From: Nilaparvata lugens
Taxonomy: Eukaryota; Arthropoda; Insecta; Hemiptera; Delphacidae
Assembly: GCF_014356525.2 (NCBI RefSeq)
Contig: NC_052510.1
Span: forward strand, 56,341,845-56,405,844
DNA: 64,000 nt
Direction of reading: 5' to 3'
Under the pieces are notes generated by a model, which was not told where the DNA came from, made no database searches, and saw only the letters and a list, made by a program, of their open reading frames with translations. Within the stretch, counting starts at the first letter, position 1. Each line of letters opens with the position of its first letter. Positions 56,140 to 64,000 of the stretch are shown here, in pieces. A program made the position numbers and the translations under genes.

Positions 56140-56720
56140 TGTCCAATATGAATACATACTAAATATACATGTCTATACCAACAATGAACGTTATATATAT
56201 CCGTCTGACAACACTCACACTTTCATTCATGCTTTCTATATATACTTACTTCTCACTTTCATTTACTTTTATTCTAGATATGTCTATACCAACGATGCAT
56301 ATAATTTATATACGACTGCCCAATATATACATTTGAGGATTGATACTGTCTACACCTATACCAAGGATGTAGGCCTATGTGATATATATCCGTCTCTTCA
56401 ATCAAACATTCATGAATTCATACCATATATGCCCATACCAACAATATATTATGTAATGTATATACCTTTCCCCAATTAAGAAAACATGAATCTCTACTAT
56501 CCATGCCTATACCAACAATTCATGTAACGTATATTCGTCTGCCCGAAAAATACATTCATGAATTTATACCATATATGCCCATACCAACAATATATAATGT
56601 AATGTATATACCTTTCCCCAATCAAGAATACATGAATTCATATGCTACTATCCATGCCTATACCAACAATTCATGTAACGTATATTCGTCTGCCCGAAAA
56701 ATACATTCATGAATTTATAG
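56140..56720. repeat. Degenerate minisatellite, unit about 64-79 bp, at least seven units
   Basis: (C)CTATACCAACAAT(G) or CCATACCAACAATAT recurs at about 56174, 56286, 56358, 56445, 56509, 56581 and 56660, followed by GTATAT(T/A)C(G/C)TCTGCCC or TACCTTTCCCCAAT and ATTCATGAATT(T/C)ATACC. The frames across it (MPIPTI.. repeats) are by-products. Confidence 0.85.
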
Positions 56721-56879
56721 TTTCATATCTGTAAGAACGACGTACGAGTAGAGTATAACGGTGTGCCCAAAACTCGACGCATTCATTCAATACACACTCA
56801 TTCATAACATCTATATGTCTCGATATATACTATCCAATCCACTAAAACAGCATTCATGCAATTTCTATGATGCAACCAG

Positions 56880-57168
56880 CGTTCACTCTCGGCTGGATGC
56901 TAATTTTCAATGACGACCAATATTAAACTCGGCTGAATCCCGGGCAGGGAGGATTATTCAGTTCGCGCCGTCACCACCTCTTCCTACCCTTCCCTACTTA
57001 GCAACTCCCCCTTCGCATCACCCCCACCCCCACCATTTGCAATTATTGTAATGGATTTGGAGGGTGGTGCAGGCTAAAAGCTACCTAGCACGCAGCCATC
57101 GGCAAATCTCTTCGTCGGCTACAGAGTGTCAAGATGATAAGCAACAAAGTCAACAGTCTGTAGCAGAG
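56880..57168 (+). promoter_or_regulatory. Candidate promoter and non-coding first exon
   Basis: A locally GC-rich, C-run stretch (CACCCCCACCCCCACC at 57014) ends with ACAGTCTGTAGCAGA|GTAAGT, a strong donor at 57168. It could be the 5' end of a + strand gene that continues beyond the window. No transcript evidence; AGT-rich low complexity follows. Confidence 0.25.
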
Positions 57169-57362
57169 TAAGTAATAGTCAGTAGTAGTGGTAGTTAGCA
57201 GTCAGTAATAGTGGTTATCAATCAGTAGAAGTAGTGAACAGTCAGTAGCAGATGCGTCGTACCAATAATCATCTGTGATGTAGCATTGTATTATAGATGG
57301 ATTGATAGTGATAGTAACTATTCACATTAAAAGTGGAGAATGGAGAGATAGGTTGTCCTCTA

Positions 57363-57602
57363 TAGGTGCGTACAGACTTTCGCTCTGCTCCGCAACCGAA
57401 CATCACTCGAGCAGATCGATTGATGATCGACCGGGGAGCAAGAGTGGAACGCGAGAAGAGCTAACATCTCCCGTAACGTTCATGATCGGTGCGACTGCAG
57501 AGTGGGGGCGGAGCGACTGCGGAGCGACTGCGGAGCGATGGAGAAACGAGGGCGGAGCGTGCGCGGAGCGGGTTGGAGGCGCGTGTATCTGTACGCAGCT
57601 TT
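57363..57602. repeat. GC-rich MITE, ends AGGTGCGTACAGA
   Basis: TAGGTGCGTACAGACTTTCG left, TCTGTACGCAGCTTTA right. Interior: CTCTGCTCCGCAACCGAACA and repeated GGAGCGACTGC (three times). The reverse orientation of 14496-14757. Confidence 0.88.
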
Positions 57603-57721
57603 AGTTATCATAACTCTTGTAGGTGAAGGAAGTTTCGAATTTATGCTCAGTTCATTTGTGGTTATGGCAGTTCGGTACACTGTTTTATTATTTAAATTGG
57701 ATAATCTTTTTCAATATAATT

Positions 57722-58160
57722 GTTAAGATCATTATAAGAGTGAGAAAAAGTGGCAACTGAAATTTTTAAGTGGTCTAATAAGCTAGTTATGGGTCGTTGA
57801 AGTGCTAAATCCGTTTCCTTTCCAGATCATAAACGGTTTCGACTATATTAACAGAGCTTCAAAATTCAAAAAATGTATCTTTACAAACTAAAACATTTTA
57901 TCCCACATATCGTAAAAAAGTAACATTTTTTGTAAATTCAATAACTTGTTTATTTTGGCATGAATCGCGAAAAAATGCATATTAGAACAAAGCCAATGAT
58001 ATTATATTGAATTTAAAAAAAAACCTTAAATGGGAAGTTCGAAACCGTTTATGATCTGGAAAGAAAACGGAGTTAGCACTTTCAACAACACATAACTCGC
58101 TTATTAGACCACTTAAAAGTTTCAGTTACCACTTTTTCTCACTCTTATAATGATCTCAAC
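57722..58160. repeat. Fold-back element, about 440 bp
   Basis: GTTAAGATCATTATAAGAGT and ACTCTTATAATGATCTCAAC are inverted tips; AAGTGGTCTAATAAGC(T/G)AGTTATG and TCCAGATCATAAACGGTTTC pair with the right arm over about 120 bp. Confidence 0.93.
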
Positions 58161-59432
58161 AATAATTATATATATTTATATAAGTGTAGTAGATTTTGTG
58201 TAAAAATTTGTGTAATCTATGTTATCAATATGGCTCGAATGCAAAGAAATTATTAATCATATAATCTAAGCAATATTTTGGCATTTTTTGTAAGATCTAT
58301 TTGAATTTAATGGCGGAGGATTGAGATATTTAAATTTTATGCTAATTTGAAAGTCGGAAAGAGGATCTGTAAAACTTGAGAAGGAAGAACCAGCACTCGC
58401 CAGCCAGATGCCACCATAAGAGGACCCCAAATATTTTAGAGCGAAGTACCTTACTAATGATTTTGTAAAATCAAAGTTAAAGTAAATTATTAAATTTCTT
58501 AAAAGACTTCGTGATGCTATTGTGAAGCAGAAGTCATTTTTCATTTAATTAAATTTATAACCCCTGGAGGAGACGATTCCGGCTACCATATTCCCGGACC
58601 ACATGGAGTTGGATCGACATCGGCGGCTTACAAGAAGATTTTCGACACGTGAGTGATTAAATTTGAATTTAGTGATGGGCGCCCTAGTGCTTCGAAATAA
58701 TCTGATGATCAAAGCTAGCTCGCCGAAAGGGTTATTATAAATTGAGAAATTAATAAGAGTAATACTTGCGCAAGTAAAAATTAGTATTAAAGGTATTTAA
58801 TTGAAAGAAAAATATATAGATCAATATTTTAGAAATTTCTATTTAATCAAAGAAGTACGAAATCTAGGCTATTAAAACATATGCATATAATATTTAATTT
58901 TTGCAATACAATTTGCGATAATTTATCATAGTTCTAATTCACTAGATGAATGGCTCTACCTATTCCGTCAGGTGCCGAATCTTGCACCCTGAGATAAAAA
59001 TATATATTCGATACAAATAAATCTACTAAATACTAGAGATTTTAATTATATATATATTTGGATTATTAGTGGCTAATTTATCAAGCTGATCTTAGAGCAC
59101 ATATTTTTGATTGAATTATCCAAGTCGACAAGTATTAGCAAGTACATGTCGCAGCTACATGCAAAAGAATGCATATGATTTCAAGATAAAGGCACATGGT
59201 AATGATTCGTGCCATAAATCTAGAATATAAAGTTTAGCCTGTGATATTTTGCTGATATAAAAATATTGTTCTATTTTTATATTATATTTTTTATCGCTCT
59301 ATATATATTTTTTGCCTCGATTGATCTTTGCATTATTTGTGTAATATATGTGTGAAATTTTCATGGTGTGCAATTTATTTTTTATTCCTCATCTCTATAG
59401 TATAAGTATCATTTTTATATATTTATTATTTA
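58161..59432. other. Mostly no gene; possible small exon at 58556-58648
   Basis: CCTGGAGGAGACGATTCC...TTCGACAC|GTGAGT gives PGGDDSGYHIPGPHGVGSTS and AAYKKIFDT before a strong donor (GT at 58649). The acceptor is unclear. It could be an exon of a retroelement leader or of an unknown gene; the rest is AT-rich without features. Confidence 0.3.
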
Positions 59433-60039
59433 TTGAATTACAAGAGTTATAGGAGAAGCCCATATCTAGGCCTATCAAGATTTTTAAGACTGAATACTAT
59501 TAGAAAACCACGACCTAATTATATTAAATCTCATGCTTTACCGACTGATGCCAAGCAGGAGGCTAATCGTTATTTTAATATAAAGAATAACGTGACACAA
59601 AGACATGTCGTACCAACGTGGGACTGATGATGAGAGCCAAGCTCATTGAATAATTATTTGAAATTAGGTCAATAACCATATTGAAAATTATAGATAACTT
59701 ATACGAGTTGTGAGGAAAACTGGCGAAGGAAAATTTGTATTACTTTTTGGGGAAACAAGAGCTTTAAATAGAGAGAAATTATATGTTTTAAAGAAAATTT
59801 TATATTATTAGTACTGTAAAAAATACCTGTTTATAGAGAGAGATTATATTTTATAAGCCTAAACTGCTAGTCAGAAATCAATGAATAGTATTATTATATT
59901 ATAAGAGCTTAAGTAATAAATAGGTTACCTGGCTTGTAATGTCCATAGGCCTATCCTCATTTGTGTCCTTATTAATGCCTTGTTGGCCAAAACTTTCACT
60001 TTTTTAACAAACACTTGACACTTAATCCATTTTTAAAAT
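59433..60039 (+). other. Leader region of the gag-like gene
   Basis: A 64-codon frame (59433-59627, NYKSYRRSPYLGLSRFLRLN) ends just after TGTCGTACCAACGTGGGACT (59604-59623), which resembles a primer-binding-site region in its ACGTGGGAC part. I could not confirm an LTR before it. The 400 bases up to the ATG at 60040 are AT-rich and without long frames. Confidence 0.3.
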
Positions 60040-62802
60040 ATGAGTCTCTTTTCGTCCACGCAAAGTAAGGTAGCAGACACACTGCAGACGGCGATAGTAG
60101 CGGAGATCGACGCTGAGGGGGGCGCGATGGAGTCCAACGCCCAGATATCTTCAATCACCGCCAAGAATCCTGTGAACAGTAATAAACCGTTAAATGTCTC
60201 CCAAGAAGCAATAAGGAGGGTTATAGTAGAGGGGATGATCAAGTCATTTTCTAATAGTTTAGAAAAAACAATGACCATGGCAATGAAGGACTTGAAGGCG
60301 GAAATGAAGGAAATGCGGGAATCACTGAAGGATACATCGGTAAGAATGGGTAAGGAGACTGCGGAAAGAATAGAAAACCTACCAGCACAAAACACTTCAC
60401 AAATTCATGAAATAGCTACAAACAGGAACAATAGTCAACTTATTTCCATAAATAAACAACAGAATAGTAAATCTACACAAATAGCTCACCTAAATTCTGA
60501 TATAAATCAAAACAAAGTACAACTTAATTCATTGGAGACAGCCGTTGGAGAACAGCAATTATTTTCATCTGAATTAAATGCCGAAGTAGTAGATAATGAA
60601 ACAGAAGCTTCTAGTCATTGGAAACAGGCCCAAGAGAAGTTAGTACAACTTGAAAGTCAAATACATCAATTTCCGCACGAGAATATAGAGCCTATTCCCA
60701 TAGCAACGTTTGATTCACTACACAGTTTCAATGAATTAGGCCGTTTTGACAATACAGACCGCTATCTCCAACCTAAAGAATTTATAGATCAGATAAAACT
60801 AGTTCAATCATTAACACCCACCTCTTGGAATTTTTGGCGTCTTCGTTTGACTAGTTTATTGATTGGCGAACCCCTGATGTTCTTTCGGAGTAGAGCCCAT
60901 GAATTTACATCATTGGATGAGTTTGTAGCTGTCTTCCTGGAACAGTATTGGAGCAGAAGTAAACAGTTGGACGTGCTAGCGGACATTATATCATGCGATT
61001 TCAACCCTAACTTAGACGGTGCATGTACCACTTTCGTCACTGCCCTACAGTTTAAAAATTCTCAATTGAGCGAGCCCATTAATGAATCGGCATTAGCAAG
61101 TATTATTTTAAAGAAGCTACCGTATCAAGTTAGAATGGCTCTCGCCACACAACCCATTACTGATTGCAAACAGCTGATAAATCATTTATATGGCATACAG
61201 TCTGTGATGGCAATATCAAACCACCGTTCAGACCAGAGATACGCACAAAATCAACATAACTCAAAATTTAATCAGTATAACAGCCAAAATTATGAATCAG
61301 TACCATATGATTGCTCACGATCTACCCCTCAATTTAAACGCCGCTATAATCATAATCAAAATAACAGCTGGAATAATAGAAGTTTTCAGAATCGTCAAAC
61401 AAACCATTATCCACAGCAAACCTATGAAAGAAATTATTATTATGGCCGTGATCGATTTAACACAAATAATGATAACACTCAGAATAATTACGACAAAAAT
61501 TACAAACCGCCACCTCAACAAGTAAGTACAAATTATACACTAGCACATGCAATAGGATTGAATCAACAAAAAACCCAGAACCCAGCACCCAACGACCCGC
61601 CACCAGATATACAGAAAACTACAGCTAATAAACCAGGACTATATGATACCCCCGATATAACAAGCACAAGCTCAAATGAAACAAACCAAGAAAAGCAGGA
61701 TATTTCAACGTCATACACCACATTCAGAAGTGATTTACCGAAAACATTATTAGAAGAACCGGAAATAGTATTAGAAGAACCGAAGCCAATACAAGACAGT
61801 TTACTACAAAAAACCGCCGCCAAACATGCAATTAAAGCCAGCCACAAACATCAACCCATTTTAAGTATATTGTTCCCCGCCGACGATCCATCACCGCAGG
61901 TAGAGCAGCCCACACATCAAGAGACCGCCACCATACTACCCGCTTTGAAAGTCACACTCGCGCATCAAGTGACCGCCACCATGCACCCGCGCACAGAATC
62001 CATGCACCCGCACCAATGGACACCACCGAAGGAGACAAAGGACCCCAAAATTTTTGACCGAGAGGATAACATGCAGGACCGGAGGAGCGCCCACCGCAAG
62101 GCCCGGAGACGGAAGCACCCGAGGACACCGGACGGCCGACATCAAGACGGAGGGGACAACATGCAGGAGAAGAAGAAGATGCATCGCAAGGCCCGGAGGC
62201 GGAAGAAGCGACGAAGGAGGAACCACGCGCGCGCATACCGGCCGCATGCACGGTACAAACGCCCGAGGAGGATTCCGGACCGAGACCAGGAAGGAGGTCA
62301 GGAAGAGAAGGACGGCGTGCATCCGCGGCACATACGCTTCAAGAGGGCCAATCAGCGATGTGACCGGCAAATTGGATCGAATGAATGGATTAAAACTGAT
62401 GCTACTAAAAGGACAAATATGGATTCATGCCTGGATAATAATGGAGTGGACTACTTGTGGAGATTAATTAAGGATAAACGGTGGCTAATAAGATTGGAAG
62501 AATTAAAAAATAATATTAAGAAAGTGAAAGTACCTGGATATTATGCTATTGAAAAGATGATAAATGTTTGGATAGGGTGTTTAATGTTTGTTATAACGGC
62601 TGTGATATTAATAAAAGAGTGTGTTGTAGATATGAGGGAAAATATTATATTGTTATTATTAAATGAATCTATGATTGATAATTGGAAATTTAATATTATA
62701 AAAATGTTTATTGTTGTAAGCCTATTGAGTTATAATGAGCCGAGATCAAGAATATTAAATGAACATAAGAGGAAAGATGAATTAAAATTACATGATGATT
62801 AG
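60040..62802 (+). CDS. Gag-like protein, 920 codons, no pol (gag-only retroelement or captured gag)
   Basis: Uninterrupted frame. Residues 1-150: acidic and basic helices, with a coiled-coil-like stretch (KTMTMAMKDLKAEMKEMRES, ~85-110). About 220-390: capsid-like region (RFDNTDRYLQPKEFIDQIKL, SWNFWRLRLTSLL, FVAVFLEQYWSRSKQLDVLA, LPYQVRMALATQP), the pattern of Ty3/gypsy-type Gag. About 395-520: Asn/Gln/Tyr-rich, with no CCHC zinc knuckle. About 520-670: Pro/Glu/Thr linker. About 672-780: Arg/Lys-rich block with a 30-residue duplication (HRKARRRK twice) in unusually GC-rich DNA. About 840-860: hydrophobic segment (MINVWIGCLMFVITAVILI), possibly membrane-spanning. No protease, RT (YxDD), RNase H or integrase motif is seen up to 64000. 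No LTR pair was found by eye. Gag proteins form RNA-packaging particles; here, whether it is a non-autonomous element or a host-used gene is open. Confidence 0.75.
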   Translation: MSLFSSTQSKVADTLQTAIVAEIDAEGGAMESNAQISSITAKNPVNSNKPLNVSQEAIRRVIVEGMIKSFSNSLEKTMTMAMKDLKAEMKEMRESLKDTSVRMGKETAERIENLPAQNTSQIHEIATNRNNSQLISINKQQNSKSTQIAHLNSDINQNKVQLNSLETAVGEQQLFSSELNAEVVDNETEASSHWKQAQEKLVQLESQIHQFPHENIEPIPIATFDSLHSFNELGRFDNTDRYLQPKEFIDQIKLVQSLTPTSWNFWRLRLTSLLIGEPLMFFRSRAHEFTSLDEFVAVFLEQYWSRSKQLDVLADIISCDFNPNLDGACTTFVTALQFKNSQLSEPINESALASIILKKLPYQVRMALATQPITDCKQLINHLYGIQSVMAISNHRSDQRYAQNQHNSKFNQYNSQNYESVPYDCSRSTPQFKRRYNHNQNNSWNNRSFQNRQTNHYPQQTYERNYYYGRDRFNTNNDNTQNNYDKNYKPPPQQVSTNYTLAHAIGLNQQKTQNPAPNDPPPDIQKTTANKPGLYDTPDITSTSSNETNQEKQDISTSYTTFRSDLPKTLLEEPEIVLEEPKPIQDSLLQKTAAKHAIKASHKHQPILSILFPADDPSPQVEQPTHQETATILPALKVTLAHQVTATMHPRTESMHPHQWTPPKETKDPKIFDREDNMQDRRSAHRKARRRKHPRTPDGRHQDGGDNMQEKKKMHRKARRRKKRRRRNHARAYRPHARYKRPRRIPDRDQEGGQEEKDGVHPRHIRFKRANQRCDRQIGSNEWIKTDATKRTNMDSCLDNNGVDYLWRLIKDKRWLIRLEELKNNIKKVKVPGYYAIEKMINVWIGCLMFVITAVILIKECVVDMRENIILLLLNESMIDNWKFNIIKMFIVVSLLSYNEPRSRILNEHKRKDELKLHDD

Positions 62803-62814
62803 AATAAGAATGGA

Positions 62815-63075
62815 TTGAAAGGAATTATCATAAATGAAGCTTGGAATTATTTAAAGGAGTATACAAGATACAAGGGCTTTAAATTTATGATGAAAAAATT
62901 ATCAATAGGACAGCCTCACAAATCAACAGCAGATAACCTAGCCAGCCTACAACAGCTACAAGCAGAAAACCAAAAGATACGGGAAAGCCACGAAATTTCT
63001 ACAAACCACATCACAGAATTTGAAATAAATATGATAAGAAATCAAGGAAAACATTATTATCAAACCGATTACTGA
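62815..63075 (+). CDS. Small frame after the gag-like gene
   Basis: Twelve bases after the gag-like stop, in a different frame, 86 codons, with KFMMKKLSIGQPHKSTADNL and SLQQLQAENQKIRESHE, a helical, possibly coiled-coil composition. I do not recognise it. It might be a broken continuation of the same element, or chance. Confidence 0.3.
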   Translation: MKGIIINEAWNYLKEYTRYKGFKFMMKKLSIGQPHKSTADNLASLQQLQAENQKIRESHEISTNHITEFEINMIRNQGKHYYQTDY

Positions 63076-64000
63076 CCTTCCTTAATAAATTTAATCTTGG
63101 CATAGGACCGCATGGCAACAATCCAATGTTTTAATTCCTTCCAGCCGTTAGAAGCCTGCAATAAGGAAAAGAACAATTTTTAAATATGTAATTAAATTAT
63201 ATACATCAGATAAAAAAGGACACAAGCGGGGATAGTAAAATTAAAATTTGTAAATTACCTTTTTAAGAGAATAAATTGAGCAGTTAGGTTAATAATTATG
63301 AAAGTCGATAGCAAATTCTGATGTAACATGTAACACTATGAATTGTAGAACAGCGAACAGCTGACCAAAGCCACCCAAATCAAATGAATGTAATATCTGT
63401 TGAACATATGTTTATAAAAAGAAGTACTGTACCCAAAGAGTTATTTATTATTGTTATTTATTATATTTATTAATGTCGATATATTTATTTATATGTTTTA
63501 TATTTATTACTTTTAATTATGCCACGTTTGTTACCTGAAAAGACTTAAAGTGAATACCAGTTACCAAAACCAAAGAGCCATTAGCAAAAGAAAGTATTGT
63601 ACCTGATGTATAGAAAATTATTTATATTAAGACCTAAGAAATACTATAAGATATAAGCCCAGAAGTTTATGAATCGAAATTATTGTCTAAAAGGAATCAT
63701 TTATGAGAATTATGAAATGTGTGTAGTTAAGTTGGCAGCCCTGCAAGCGGCGAATTCAAAAATTACTGTGTTGTAAATGGTGTCAGGAGGAGTACGTTTA
63801 GAAGTTTATATTTATGATATTTTTATGTGTGTTGAGGAGGAGAATTTGTTATTGTTTTTGATAAAGGTATAAAGGAGATGCAGCAAATATGACTGCGAAA
63901 TGTGATAGAAGTAGGAGAGTATAATTTATAAATAAAGTATAGTGTATATCAGTGTATTTGAAGGGTGGGTTTTCATTAAAAACATTGTGATTCTCAAATA
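63076..64000. other. AT-rich 3' region of the gag-like element; PBS-like motif at 63778
   Basis: No gene. TGGTGTCAGGAGGAGTAC at 63778-63795 looks like a tRNA-Leu-type primer-binding site, which would make 63.3-63.78 kb an LTR candidate (TGTAACATGTAACAC at 63327); the match is weak. AATAAAG near 63931. Confidence 0.3.

Noticed and set aside
60033..60395. 120-codon antisense frame at the start of the gag-like gene
   Set aside because: Shadow of the sense frame, no recognisable features.
61936..62370. 144- and 99-codon antisense frames
   Set aside because: They mirror the GC-rich basic block of the gag-like gene, where stop codons are rare by composition.

Overview
The window is animal nuclear DNA: AT-rich, with spliced genes (GT/AG introns), AATAAA poly(A) signals, and most of its length made of transposable elements and fold-back repeats. 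Insect genes, tRNA-derived SINEs, Helitrons, mariner/piggyBac remnants and one highly repeated hairpin-ended family suggest a hemipteran, most likely a planthopper (Nilaparvata-like). That species guess is inference from the repeat style. There are two 100-base assembly gaps (2699-2798 and 48012-48111).

Two host genes are well supported, both on the + strand. (1) At 5549-5705 is the last coding exon of an EHMT/G9a-type histone H3K9 methyltransferase (end of SET plus post-SET cysteines); the rest of the gene must lie to the left, beyond or around the repeat-filled 1-5548 stretch. (2) From 10642 to 42095 lies a complete nucleoporin Nup54 gene, eleven coding exons spread over 31 kb. All splice phases agree and give a protein of about 609 residues, except that exon 3 lacks one base at about 15871 (assembly error or real frameshift). 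FG repeats are in exons 1-5, the conserved alpha/beta region in exons 5-8, and the coiled-coil region that joins Nup58/Nup62 in exons 9-11. The introns are full of nested repeats, and the gene shows its own local rearrangements: a 183-bp tandem duplication that doubles the exon 4 acceptor, a decayed array of copies of the end of exon 9, one of which has also moved into intron 3 together with a repeat, and an orphan ATG-plus-donor exon in intron 4.

Regions: 1-5.5 kb, EHMT intron with GC-rich 101-bp tandem arrays, palindromes and repeat family A; 5.5-10.6 kb, EHMT 3' end and spacer with a non-LTR retrotransposon tail; 10.6-42.1 kb, Nup54; 39.9-41.8 kb inside it, a Tc1/mariner remnant that hosts a piggyBac-like fragment; 42.1-59 kb, a repeat-rich gene desert with only weak promoter and exon candidates; 59.4-64 kb, an intact 920-codon gag-like reading frame with no visible protease, reverse transcriptase or integrase, which looks like a gag-only retroelement or a captured gag gene.

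I did not recognise a wholly new multi-gene system. The best candidates for something undescribed are the gag-only reading frame with its basic insert and membrane-like tail, and the exon-end duplication array in Nup54.
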